This document shows, piece by piece, positions 21,920 through 36,899 of a stretch of 64,000 nucleotides of DNA. Source of the DNA: Chytridium lagenaria. Its lineage: Eukaryota; Chytridiomycota; Chytridiomycetes; Chytridiales; Chytridiaceae. Position 1 is the first letter of the stretch. Each line of letters begins with the position of its first letter. Position numbers and translations under genes: made by a program. Location: the NCBI GenBank assembly GCA_025449115.1, contig JAHLKC010000012.1, forward strand, positions 62,001 to 126,000, in the 5' to 3' direction. The notes under the pieces were generated by a model. The model searched no databases. It saw only the letters and a program-made list of their open reading frames with translations, and had not been told where the DNA came from.

Positions 21920-24900
21920 TTAAGTGAAAAACATTGTCTTTTTCATTCCGTCCGCAACTTCTGCAAATTGCTCCACCGTCCCGTAATCAACTCCTGCCCC
22001 GCCACTAATCATTGAGGCGGTATCGGATCCTCCACCTCCAACCCTGTAACATTTTATGCGGCTCGCCATGAGATGAGCATAGTAGACGGCAGGAACAATT
22101 GAAACGGATCTCGTACTAGTTTACATAATGTTAAAATCAACATTTCTGGTGCAATGAAAGCAGAAAAGTGGAAAGATAAAAAAAACCGGAAACCCCGATA
22201 AAAATACTTACGCCCTTGCGAACATGTAGCACATGTTATAGGTAAATTCCTGAAGGTCGTCCGGCAAAAACTTGCTTTCATCGTATATGACGTGATAATG
22301 GGCAGCACGCGAAGTACCCTGAAGACCTTGATGCGAGTTCAGGAAAAAATCGTACTCGAATGGATGAACAATTCCTGGTAAACAATTAAATAATCACCAA
22401 TTCAGTAATGCCTACCGGTGTCAACAACGGTCCCAGCCATTACATTCCCGTTTTTATCGCCATCCTGCCTCTCTTTGACGAAAAATCTTGTAGCGTGCCT
22501 CTTATTGATAATCATGAATGTGAGCTTAACCGCAGCTCCTTCTGGTCCATAGCTTTGAAGGCATTCCTTGAGACTTTGAATCTCGTTCAAAGCAACTTCG
22601 TTAAACTGCCCCTCAGACACACCATCTCGGTAAACGATTAAAGTAGTAGGGAGACTCTTCGCGGGATGATTCTGACGATATTGCTCAAAGATAGGACGTG
22701 CAAGTTCGCCAAGACCTTTGATAATTTCTTGGCGAGGAGGAAGATGTCCGCATTCGGAGCGATATTTACAGAGGCTAAAAAATATATACATGAACAAAAC
22801 AGAATAAACGAATCGAAGCTTTCTGTACGGCTAGAGAGCGAACATAAAAAATACAAAAGTGGGTAGGCTACACTTACTTGGTATCAATAGAACCCACAAC
22901 AGCTGCGACAGACCTTGCCCCTTCTGCAAGAGCCCCCGCCCCCGGATGTGTTATATCGACTCCAAGGACCATCGTCTCGGTTCCGCTATAAACCCTCATT
23001 TTCTGAGGAGGATCTAATGCGACATTGATACCACCGAGTTTCGCATTAATTTTGAGCGCAAGGTTTAAAGCCACTCCTCCACCACGGCTATTATGGAAGT
23101 GCTTGGTGATTATGCACTGCGTCATAAGATTTAAGCGAGTTTCTGCTATTTGCTTTATCTGATCGTACTCCGCCTATTTATTAGAAGTTTGTCAGATAAG
23201 TCGATAAGTTATATGGTTAAGAAAAGGAGGGGGTGTATGTATAACACTAACCGCGCCTTTTCGGTCGATGATGCAAAACACCATTTGAGCAGTCGCCATT
23301 GTGGGATGACCTGCCTTCCGAGCCGCTTGAACAGCCGCGTCTCTGGCAGTCTGCAGCGTTTCTGCAATAGTGCTGGATGCGTTTGAAACCGTGATATCAC
23401 TCAACCTCAAGTTCTCCACCTGAATTCCCATCGTTCGGCATTGATCAAGAACAGTCCCCATGAACGTCTCAACGGACCTAAAGGAAAGACGAGCAGCGTC
23501 CCTTCCAATCAACGCGATCGCGTAAGACCGGAGAACAGATGGTTGGTAAAACTTGGACCCACGAGAAAGGTTAAAGGCGCCATTGTCGGGAATAATGGTA
23601 GCATTGCCGCGCCCACGGCCATCTTCGACAAGAAGGCGAGGCATACTGAGGATGCGCGCGTCAACTTCTCGCATTTTGGACCCAATCGAAATACCCCAGT
23701 GACTATATAGCTTCTGCGCATCTTCCGACGTGTGAAGAGTTCTTTAGAACTTTGCGTTAGATCATGTTCACGTGACAAGAAAATTAAACTTAGGACCTCT
23801 ACATGTAAGAGGGATTTTTTTAAAAAATCCTACCTCCTTCCAGCTTCGATATGCGCCATTCGGTCTTTCGGTCTCAGGGCCGCAATTTTAATAATATCCG
23901 CAGTTTGCGAATCGTCAAGTTTACCTAGATGCCTTTGTCCCTTCTTGATGTGCAAAAATTCCATCGGAATATAAATCGGTTGAGGTTCTTTCCCAACTTT
24001 GAGCATGCCAACATTGACCACCGGAAGTTGCGGATACGCAAGCCTTTTCCCAAGCCTTTCCAAAAAGTATTGGGAAACTGACATAGGTCGCGCTTCGGGA
24101 GTCTCAACATCAATCATCACTATAGTTTTATCGGCGCTTTGAGGACTGAGCCCCTGAATCTTGTATTTTCGCCGTCCCTTCTCCCGATGCTGAGCGAGAA
24201 CGTTCACGTTTTTCAGGTATTTTGATAGACGCATGAAGTCTCTGGATCCTCTGATAAAAAATTGCTGGTTCACATCGCGGATGCTTCTCACCTTAGCAAA
24301 TGCCGCAATCGCGTCTATCAATGGACCTGATATTTCAAAAGTGCATTGTAAGTTAAAAAAAATATTATATGGTCGAATTAAGAACGAACCAGCTGGATAA
24401 AAGCACGTCGTGGCGATATCAAGATTTAAGAGGACAGCCTTGTAAGTTGGTTTAATAGTTTGCTTCCATCCTTGTACGGCCCCTAAGCCGTTCGAGATAG
24501 CGCGGTATGCTTCAGGACCTTGCGGGTAAAACGAGACTCCTGTCGCACGGCTAACAGGATGGAAAACCTCAGCGGGCACTGATTTGAGTAGAATATCAAG
24601 AACAGAGAGGACCTCTCGCGGATTCTCAATACCGCCCTCAAAAACATGAGTGTAGATATCCTGGAGCTGGATTTGCGGTGACGTTTGCGCTAATTGCAAG
24701 GTGACGGTAAACTCCTCTGATCTGAATTGCATATAAGACACGAAAAAAAACGCGGTGTATACTGAAACTTACCGACCATCCTCTTTAATAACTACGCTAA
24801 AGGTGCTTTCCGGCAATCTTACTGCACTGTAGATATTCTTCCGTCCATCATAGACGGCAAATCGCATGGAAGACTGAGGCAATTTTATCAGCTCCTGAAA

Positions 24901-25642
24901 GACCATTCTATTTCTTATAGGTGGGCATTCAGGCTGAATATTTACATCATAATGCAAAAACGTCTTTGACCAGTCTTTAAACGCCATGTCAAAATAGTTG
25001 GTCCAAAGCTTAATTCTTCTCCCTTTTTCGCCGTGTCCAGGACGCTTTGGGGAAAGGCTGTCCTTTTGCATCAACCTTGCGTCAAAGTTCTCGTACCCCT
25101 CACTGTCAAGTGATCTAAGGCTGGGGCTTGAATCACATCGGGAACAGCAGCGGATATGGAAGGTGGATGTGTATAGCCTTCGGCCCCAGAGCGATTGTAG
25201 CGGTCACGATCACCATGCCTTGATTCTGGGACATGCCTTGCTTCTGGGCGTCCCTGGAAACCACCCGGAACTTCACATCCGTACCTCCCTCCAGAGTAAC
25301 CACTTGGGCGGCTAGAGTATTCCCTATCTCTTTCGCTCATAAAGTTGCCATACTGTCCTCTGGGGTACCCAGAACTCTCCTCAAAGCCACCAAAACCCGC
25401 ATAACCACCCGCGCCGGAACTTGGATCAGCTCCACCCCTTCCGTACCTTCCACCGGAATACCCAGAGCCGTAACCTCCAAATTCACCAAATCCTCACCCA
25501 AACCACCAGGAGCACGTGCTCCACGGCTCGATTTTGCTCTCTGCTCCTTTGATCGTTCGCGTCTTCTTCTACATCGCACCAATGTTGGAGGGTCTGGCAC
25601 CACGCTATCGCGCCCTTCATTGTACCTGCGTTGATCAGCCAT
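21920..25642 (-). CDS. Argonaute protein
   Basis: Eight exons: 25642-24773, 24721-24390, 24326-23834, 23741-23252, 23173-22878, 22774-22416, 22374-22212 and 22115-21920, about 1,065 residues. The N-terminus is Arg/Gly/Tyr-rich ([15 protein letters not shown]). The N domain starts near [15 protein letters not shown] shows [12 protein letters not shown] and [22 protein letters not shown] begins after [16 protein letters not shown] has [24 protein letters not shown] and [13 protein letters not shown], so Asp, Asp and His of the DEDH slicer tetrad are present, with the Glu expected in the loop containing [11 protein letters not shown]. It ends MKKTMFFT, like other Argonautes. It should bind small guide RNAs and cut matching transcripts. 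Exon 1 needs two single-base corrections (near 25495 and 25140); exons 2-8 are clean. No Dicer or RdRP gene is in the window. Confidence 0.93.
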
Positions 25643-26150
25643 TATGCTGACAGTTGAAAGGAAAAAGAAGTGTGACCAAAAACTACTCTTTCTTTGGCTT
25701 CCTTTTGGTGGGGTCATGGAGGGCGTGTTTTTGACGCCGCTCTTGTAAAGGATGTGAGCGAGGTGAGTTTGGGATTTATAGTAGATGTGTCTCTCTGGCG
25801 AGAAGACGAAAATTGATGGCGACGAGACGCCGTTGGCATCAAATTGATGGGATCTGCTTTAAATCTGATCAAGGGACGGAGGACTCTTTTTTCGCGGCTA
25901 TTCTTTTTCACGTCGCTTTTCCAAAGCAAATGACAGAAATAAAAGTACAATGTGGTAAACATATAATGACACGTTAAACAACATAACATGGTTCTCGCAC
26001 TTTACGAAACTGGAGAAGGAAGAAAGCAGACAGAAAAAAAGATGTCATGGCAAGGTTCAACACAACATAAAGCAGAAGCAAGAGATAAAAACGAGTCAAA
26101 AAAAAAATAGAGCAAGCGTGTGAAATAACATCAGAAACCGTGAAGAACTT
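25643..26150. other. Argonaute promoter region
   Basis: Between the Argonaute start (minus) and the end of the acyl-CoA dehydrogenase gene (minus). Contains a poly-A/T-rich 3' flank (26020-26110) for the neighbour and presumably the Argonaute promoter. No gene or clear TATA box seen. Confidence 0.4.
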
Positions 26151-27823
26151 TCAAAGCTTGGCAACCAACTTCTTTGAAATTTCGTTTTGCTTTTGATGAT
26201 GTTGACGAATAGCCTCGGCCTTTCGCAATTCATGCTTAGCAATTTGCATATTGTGGACCTCATCAGGGCCTAAAAAGAGAAAAATAACATCATTACTTTC
26301 AATTCCGAATACAAATCCCATCAAATAACAATTTTCGTAGAAGAAAGTAAAGCCGCAAAAAAACGTACCATCCGCAATCCTCAAAGTCCTCTGTCCCGCA
26401 TACATATAAGCCAAAGGGAAATCTTGACAAACACCCGCAGCTCCATGCGCCTGAATAGCCCTATCAATGACCCTCAAGCACATGCTCGGTACAACAACTT
26501 TGGCAAGTCCGATATCATTCATGGCGTTCTTGGCGCCAACGCGATCGATTTTGTCGGCTGCCCTGAGAACGAGGAGACGGGCTTGGTCAATCTCTGCGCG
26601 GGAGGCGGCGATGGCGTCCATGGTGGAACCGTGTTGGGCAATCAGCTTGTTGAAGGTCTTGCGGGAGGGTCCGTGACACGAGTGAGGTGGAATTCGAGGG
26701 CACGTTCGGCCATACCGATGGAACGCATGCAGTGATGGATACGGCCTAAAATGTGTTAAATACGTTAGAGATATTGACATGTCTATAAGTAGATATGCAA
26801 AAGAAGTAATGCAACGCCGAAAAGTAGACGAGATATCTTACCAGGCCCTAATCTCCCTTGAATAATCTCAAACCCTCTCCCCTCCCCCAAAATCATATTC
26901 CCAAACGGCACCTTGACATTATCAAACACAATCTCGCAATGCCCATGCGGCGCATCATCATACCCAAACACCATCATAGGTCTCACAACGGTAACTCCAG
27001 GTGCGTCAGCCGGCACAATAATCACACTCTGTTGTTGATGCGTCTTGGCCGTCGGATCACTCTTCCCCATCACCAAAAACACCTTACACCTGGGATCCCC
27101 AGCTCCCGAAATCCACCACTTTCGTCCATCAACAACATACCCATCCGCAACTTTCGTGATAGAAAGTGAGATGTTTGTAGCATCCGATGACGCCACAGCC
27201 GGTTCAGTCATGGCGAACGCAGATCGAATCGTCCCGTTCAACAACGGCTCCAGATACTGTTTCTTTTGCGCGTCATTCCCGTATTTAGCGAAAAACTTCC
27301 ATGTTGCCGGTATCAGGAGCTGAGGAGTTGGTGGCTTCCGCGGCGATATGGGAACGACCGAGGATCTCGCAGAGGACGGCGTATTCGAGGTTGCTGAGTC
27401 CAGGGGATTTGTCGTAGTAGTTGGGGAGCCAGATGTTCCAGAGGCCGAGGGATTTAGCGCGGGTTTTAAGTTGCTCAATGATAGGAGGGACGATCTTTGG
27501 GTAGAAGATTTAGAAGGGCGATGAAGGATGGTGAAGTGGATGACTTACCTCCCAGCGAGCTGCGGTGCCGACTTTGCCCATTTGCTTGTGGAAGGTTTCT
27601 TCGGCGGGAATACACTCGAACTGGAGGAATTAAAGGTTAGCGTTCACTAAAACTAATGAGATGAACAATGATTCCATTCTCGGCCATGAACAACGGCATG
27701 CATGCATGACAGCAAGAAGAAGGAGACGGTGGTTCAGCATCAAAACTCTACCTCAACAAAGTCATGCAGAGTCTGCCTAAGCTTCTCCACTCGGGGTGAC
27801 AGGGTAAAGAAGGTTGATGCCAT
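26151..27823 (-). CDS. Acyl-CoA dehydrogenase, ACAD10/11-like, probably peroxisomal
   Basis: Exons 27823-27752, 27620-27549, 27494-26842, 26745-26369 and 26269-26151 give about 430 residues, the usual length for a single-domain acyl-CoA dehydrogenase. Family motifs include [16 protein letters not shown] (FAD/substrate binding), [32 protein letters not shown] and [15 protein letters not shown], with [16 protein letters not shown] near the end. The enzyme removes hydrogens from the alpha and beta carbons of acyl-CoA in beta-oxidation. The last residues are VAKL; AKL is a type 1 peroxisomal targeting signal, so peroxisomal location is inferred. Two single-base changes break the frame of this conserved enzyme: an extra base in the A5 run at 27291-27295 and a missing base near 26665. 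Both are probably assembly errors. Confidence 0.85.
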
Positions 27824-28320
27824 GGTTGCTGGATACAGAAGACGGAATAAATGTAGGTCTGGTTTAGATGCAAAGAAGTGATGCTACGCAGGTGAGGAAG
27901 TGTCGTTGTCGAGTCACGCCGTGAGTGTTACGCAATTATCAATTATCGGGTAAATGTGAGAGTGAGACCCTTTCAACAAACTGACATGCCGAAAAATAAA
28001 AATGTTCGGCATAATAAATAACAGACGACATCACCTAAAAACGCTTCTTTTTTGCATGGAACTTCGTTTTCTTTTATTCCCAAACCAAACAAAACAGATC
28101 GCATAAAAGAAATCTAGAGAAACCCACAATTACACTTCAACAAAAACAAACTGCAGGTATAAAAAGGGGGAAATAATGTTATCAAAATAACACAAAGAAA
28201 AAAATGACGCGAATTTATGGGTGTTGCTTGGACATAACAGAATTTGAGGTAAGGGTACTTCAACGCAGAATAAAGTAAAAGAAGGAGGAGGAGTGAAGAA
28301 AGAGAATATGAAGGGCCAAA
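27824..28320. other. Intergenic region
   Basis: Promoter side of the acyl-CoA dehydrogenase gene and 3' flank of GFA1, both minus strand. AT-rich with A-runs at 28050-28200; no gene seen. Confidence 0.4.
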
Positions 28321-31510
<3,190 letters not shown>

Positions 31511-32859
31511 GATGGGCGAAATGTATGGGGGGTAGTGGAAAGAGGTGTGGGTAGGTGTTTGTTGGTTACGGTGGTGTTGGATGCGGGTGTGTTGGGGCTG
31601 TTTTGAGAGGGATGAAAGAAAGGGATTGTTCGTCAAACAAAATCAAAGGGAATTTTTGTGATTGAAAAGTAACAGGATGGGATAGGAATGGGTGCGCCGT
31701 TTGGGATGATGGCTTTTGTAAGGATGGGGGCTATGTTTGATGGATCTCGAGCGTTGACGACTTTATATGTCTATGGCGCTTGCGGGGTATTTGAGTTGTG
31801 TGCATATGTGTGCATGTGTGTGCTTATGTGTGTGTGTTGGACGAGGAAGAAAAGGCGACACTGTAGACTAACCTGAAAGTTAGGATACTTGAATGTATAT
31901 AGTTGTTGCTGGTGTTGCTGGTGTAAGAATTCGATGCGCTGGACAGGTATATGGGTATGCAAAGAAAGCGCGAACGATTTGACAGAGAAACGTAAACAAA
32001 ATACTTGAGAGTACGGACAAAAGCACGCTTGTTGCCCTCTATTTATACACAAAAGCAACCATAAAATTATAATGAGACGGCTCAATGGCTGGTTTAGCCT
32101 CAACGTACGTTGAGAAAGGAACACGTCGACGGCAACGATATTGATTAGCTGGACGTTCTCAACAGACGGCGTTTTCTCTTTGAAATTTGAGACCCCTCCA
32201 TGACACAGCCACCAGCTAGATGGGAAGCAGACACTACTACCCCTTTGTTGAGAATAAATACTATTTGTTTATGGTTTTTTATTTATTTATTGTGGAATCA
32301 CCTACTCGTTATCGTGCTGAGAAAGTGCTGGCAAGTAGAGCATTGCTTCAGGACTTATCAATCAACGTCAACAGCCTTAAGTATCAAGCAACGAATCAAG
32401 ATGTTTATTCTACACTTTCGAAAACAAAGAGCACAAGGCACTGGATGAGTGAATGGGATGTATTCTAAACCTCACAAAGTGTGAAAACAATATAAAAACA
32501 TGCGCAAGAACAAGAACGTGTAAATAAATGTAAAGCTTTGGCAATGCTGGGAAAGAAGAAAGTGAAGAAGATAAGGAAAGCGTAAAGAGTTGGTTGTATA
32601 AAACAATCGGGTTGAAATGTGGAATGCAAGAGCAGCTAAAAATGATAGCAAAAGCTACGGATACTATAATGTGACTAGCTAAGGTAAGGTAAGGGTATTC
32701 TTGGAGGGTATCCAGATGAAAGAAAAAACATAAAACGGGCATGACTCAAGACGTCTATGAGAAGACACGCATCGAAAGTAAGAGATGGGGATATATCCCG
32801 TAACGTTGTACTCCGAATAGAAAAGGAGACCCTCATCCAAATTTTTAATCCCGACGACT
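31511..32859. other. GFA1 5' region and intergenic sequence
   Basis: Holds the presumed long GFA1 leader, a CA/TG-rich tract (31797-31840) and two short trinucleotide-like GTTGCTGGT repeats (31901-31922). From about 32160 to 32860 I see only short frames with no recognisable product, plus the 3' flank of the gene ending at 32860. Confidence 0.4.
32042..32047 (-). promoter_or_regulatory. TATA box upstream of GFA1
   Basis: Minus-strand TATAAA (plus TTTATA at 32042). A start site near 32010 would give GFA1 a leader of about 500 bases, containing Ala/Thr-less CA/TG-rich sequence at 31797-31840 and possibly a leader intron. Assignment to GFA1 is inferred from strand and the absence of another gene. 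Confidence 0.4.
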
Positions 32860-33858
32860 TTAAACGTTCAACGAAGTGATGCTCCCCATCACGCGTCCAC
32901 CATCGCTGTCCTCGTCCTCGTCCTCCTCAAGCTCAAACGGTCCAACATCCGACGAAGATCGCCTCGACGCAGGGGTGGCTGAACGAGAGGAAGGGGATGA
33001 AGAACGGGATTGTTTTGCAAGATCAAAACCTGAATCGGCAGCAGGTAGATGTCTACGAAGGCGCCCCATGTCCATCGCAGAGGGCTCGTCGTCGATGGGT
33101 GATGGGATAAGACGATGAGGCTGAACGAGGTAGACCATGCCGCGGTCAATCGCAACTGTCACGCCCAAGTTCCAAAGAAGTGGAATACCAATGACACCCT
33201 CTTCGTATCGTGTTCCAGCGAAGGCGGCGGGAAGCTCGTAGACGTCTCGGACAAGCATCGATTGGGAAAGTGCGACCAGAATGACTGGTGAATACCTTTT
33301 GATGAGGGAGGACAAAGGAATTGTCAGTAATGCCCAATCACAATTCAAAAAGTGTCTGGCTTATTGGTCACAGTGACAAATCAAAGCAAAACGGGCGAGG
33401 GCGGGGAAGGCAAAACAAAGTCGGATCGATCAAAAGACACTCTGCTGCTGAAAATAAGGGGACGGGGGATCCAAAGGAGGTGCGGCTTAGGGGGACAGCA
33501 GAAAACGTGCTCTGCCCAACATAAAGGAATTTGAGAAACACCTCATCCCTAAATGCTCACCTGTTGACGACACTGTAACAAGTGTCCTCCTCTCCAAGCA
33601 ATTGCAGGCCAAGGAGCTCAGCGTCTGAACGACGGATAAAGAGGCTGTCGACAGACTTGTCCGTATGGATAAAGAACTCTGCTTCGACGGTGGGGCGCAT
33701 GGTGGAGAGGACGGTTGAAGCGGTTGCTGGTGAGCTTGAGAAGACGGCAGCAGGAGCCTCCCCATGCTCTGGATTGATAAGGATAAAGTGATGAGCAGAG
33801 GTTCGAGTTGGCACCTTCAAGCAATGGTGGCGTAGTCAATGTCCTCCACAGAGATCAT
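32860..33858 (-). CDS. Retropepsin-fold-like protein lacking the catalytic DTG/DSG motif
   Basis: ATG 33858 begins MISVEDIDYATIA; one extra base near 33818 is needed to continue into LKVPTRTSAHHFILI. Exon 1 ends at 33561 and exon 2 runs 33295-32860, joined by a 265-nt intron. The middle reads VEAEFFIHTDKSVDSLFIRR followed by AELLGLQLL, then EEGVIGIPLLWNLGVTVAID and RGMVYLV. The order (a strand with a turn where the active-site Asp should be, LGL, then GIPLL...GVTVAIDRG) resembles retroviral-type aspartic proteases, but no D-T/S-G is present. The last 100 residues are Ser/Arg and Asp/Glu-rich (ELEEDEDEDSDGG). A TATAAAAG element lies near 34043 on the same strand. Family assignment is tentative; it could simply be an orphan protein. 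Confidence 0.5.
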
Positions 33859-34716
33859 TATTGCTGTACTTAAAAGATTTGGGTGAGTGGTGGTGGTTGT
33901 ATGGAGGTGTAGTGACGAGTGTTGAGTGTGAGTGAGTGTGAATGAAGATAGAGTGTTGTTGTTGAGAGTCAAATGCAGAACAAGAAAATGACGGGGGGGA
34001 ACTACGCAGAATTGTAAAGAAAAAAGCGGGAACAACCCCTGCTTTTATACTCCCCTGTAAACACCGCAGTCGATCGCATAAATAAAATTTTCAGTGACAT
34101 TCTCTTCTCTAAAAGTTTTTGGTGATAACAGGCAATGGGATGTAGTGTTACACAGATAAGGTGATAGTGTAACCTTTCTAATATTACCTAATAGGTATCC
34201 TAAGCCTCGTTCATGCATTTATTTATTTATTTGTTTATTCTTGAGAGTTCAGAGATTTATACCGAAGTTCAAAAACTAAGTTTTCTTGAGCTCTTGACTT
34301 TTTGGAATCTTTACCTACCACATTACACCCGTTTTTGTGGAGATGGCTGGAAAGAAAAGGAACATCACTGATGGTGAAGATGCGGGTTGTCATAAGCACG
34401 AGAATGACGGATTCTCTGTTCTTAAATCAGACTTTTTGATACTATACGTAGCGGGATGCGTGAGGTTGGTAAGCCAAGAATTTTTTTAATGTTTAAGGCC
34501 TTGGTACTGTCAATAAGGCGAAAAGATCCTATATCTGGGCCCTCCCAACTTATCCTTGTCAGGGAACCTGCACACTCTATTTCATAGGACTCGCGGCTCC
34601 TGATGAGATAGCTTACTGGCCGTTTTAAAGAATGAAGCGTCATGTGGAGATCTGAACAAGCGCACTTTTTCACAGTTTGGTGACTTTTACTGGACGTTAC
34701 ACCAAGACAAAAAGCA
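33859..34716. other. Intergenic region
   Basis: Contains the promoter of the minus-strand gene starting at 33858 (TATAAAAG near 34043, GT/TG-rich leader 33880-33960) and leads into the first peptidase copy. Short frames only; a TTTATTTATTTATTTG tract at 34217-34237. Confidence 0.35.
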
Positions 34717-36749
34717 TGGAGGCCTCCAAAGGAGATCACATTTGCTAGGAGACGACATCCGTGCGTACGACAGCAGAAGGTCGATACCCGCAGCACTAAT
34801 CAACCATCCCGTCGTCTCAAAGCCATCTACATAATCTTCCTGCCATTGCACTCATTGGATGTCTTGGAATCAAGTTCTACTTTCAGACGCGGCCCATGAG
34901 ACACCCATACCTTTCTCAAAGAGCCCACTGGATGATTCACCGTTCAAAGTAAGTACCGATTATATATGATTAAATGAATAGAGTTTCTGATTACTGTACT
35001 GTGTAGTGGAAACCATGCCCAGACGTTGACGCGACACCAACCTTCTATGTGGCAAGTTGATGGTCCACTTCATTACCTCGACAAGAACAATACCAAAAGA
35101 TTCCAGTCGCCGTTATCAGTATCCCGCCCAAAAGGATCCCGTTCTAGGCTCAATTGTTTTCAATCCAGGTATTCCAGGATCCCATATGTTCTTAAATTAA
35201 CTGGGACGCTTCAAAGGTGGTCCTGGTGGCAGCGGCGTATCCATGATTAAAAACTCGGGCTCCCGACTCTCCCGTCTTGTAGGTGGTCATCATGATGTCA
35301 TCAGTTTCGACCCCCGTGGAATTGGTGAATCGCACCCTGTCATTTGTTTCAACAGGGCATCCGAACACGCCTTGTATGATCGTGAAAGCAATACTTTTGA
35401 TGCTCCAGGTTTCCCTGGATCGCTTGTGACATTGAAGGAATTTGCGGCGAGGAAGAGTATACATGCGGAGGGTTGTAGGAAACATAGCGGGAATTCTTGA
35501 AGTATGTGTCGACGTCTTATACGGCTAGAGATATGGATGAGATTAGAAAAGGGCTTGGTGAGGAGTTGTTGAATTATTGGGGGTTCTCGTATGGAACGTA
35601 AGCTCTCGACGCTTACAGTAGACCGCATTCTAATGGTTTAATAGCGCCTTGGGTACTTATTACGCAATATGTTCCGGACCGTGTTGGCCGTTTCATTATT
35701 GACGGAGTCATCGACCCCGAACTCTACGTCTCCACCTACGTTGAAGACTCTCGTGGCACCGTCATCCACACAGACGAAGTTTTGGAAGCATTCGGCCTTG
35801 AATGCGAAAAGGCTGACCAGAACGTTGTCCACTCGCAGCAGTCGCGTCGTCTCCCTCGGTTCAATCAAAATACAACATCACCCCCTTCAAATCAACCTCC
35901 AAGTCGACCGTTTCAGCTGTTATCAAAGCCTTCCTTGAAAGCCTCGTTGATGTCCCTATACCCGCTCCTACCGCCCTAACCCCAGGTGTGCTGACCCGCA
36001 AAATCGTCGCATCTATCCTCCTTGGCACCACATACTCACCCCTTCGATGGTCTCCCATCGCCTCAGCTTTGCTCAAACCATATCAACAGGTGATGCGGCG
36101 CCTCTATTGAATCTTGTACACAGTAAAGGCGAGGACGCGTTCTGTCCTATCAAGGATGGATCTGGGAGTAGTGGCAACCCAGCTGTCAAGTGTAATGATG
36201 GAGCTGATGAATCCAAAGGATCGTTGGATGAGTTTTTGAGAGGCGCGGAAGAGGTGAAAAGGTCAGCTGGTTTGCGGGGAGAGCCTGGACACTTGAGGGG
36301 TTGATTTGCAAGTACTGGCCGGTGAAAGCTGCTGAGAGGTTTACGGGACCGTGGAATAAGACGTTGAAGAATAAGGTGGGCGAACTTTTCCCCTTTGATG
36401 TCCATCTTTAACTCTGTCGTAGATCCTCATTATCGGCAACACGCTCGACCCCGTCACGCCAATTGAAGGCGCTAAAGCCGTGTTTAGACTCTCGACACCA
36501 GCTAACAGTGTGTTGCTTGTTCAAGAGGGTATTGGACATTGTTCCACCGCTCAACCGAGCTTATGCACGCTGGCTGTAATTGAAAACTTGTTTGTCAATG
36601 GGACTTTGCCTGAACAGGGGACGAGATGTATTTCAGAAGACTTGTTGTTCCCGCCTCAAGGATTGAATGTTGAAAACGGGAAAGTGAAGGACGCGATGGC
36701 TGTAGCAGATTTTACTCATGGAGTTTTGGGAATGGGACGCGGTATATAA
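34717..36749 (+). pseudogene. S33 peptidase (TAP-like alpha/beta hydrolase), copy A, heavily frame-broken
   Basis: Exon order matches copies B and C: approx. 34717-34948, 35007-35168, 35217-35597, 35645-36375 and 36423-36749. Recognisable parts are ALIGCLGIKF (signal-anchor helix), GGPGGSG, ISFDPRGIGESHPVICF, NYWGFSYGT with the nucleophile Ser, and in the intact last exon GNTLDPVTP (Asp) and VQEGIGHCST (His). Exons 1, 2 and 4 each need several one-base corrections, more than in B and C, and exon 3 needs one near 35495. Either this copy is decaying or the local sequence is poor. The catalytic motifs are still present, so a working original is possible. The start is uncertain. Confidence 0.55.
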
Positions 36750-36899
36750 ACAAATACTGGAAATGTTGGTGGTTTGAATGAAAAGCTGTGATGTGGCCAA
36801 GTCCCCGAAGAATAAAGTGGATAGTTTTTCATGGAGCACTACCACTGTTCAATAAAAGGCCCAGAAGCTGCTGCAAAAATTTTCAATACTTCAATATTA

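Noticed and set aside
18091..25642. Dicer or RNA-dependent RNA polymerase gene in the silencing neighbourhood
   Set aside because: Looked for helicase, RNase III and RdRP motifs in all frames between 13 and 34 kb and found none; the nearby genes are an arrestin, an acyl-CoA dehydrogenase and GFA1.
31797..31840. TG/CA-rich tract as telomeric or Z-DNA element
   Set aside because: Short and irregular, lying in the presumed GFA1 leader; not a telomere repeat and not distinctive enough to claim a structure.
35638..35868. Minus-strand frame inside peptidase copy A
   Set aside because: Antisense shadow of exon 4, which aligns with copies B and C on the plus strand.
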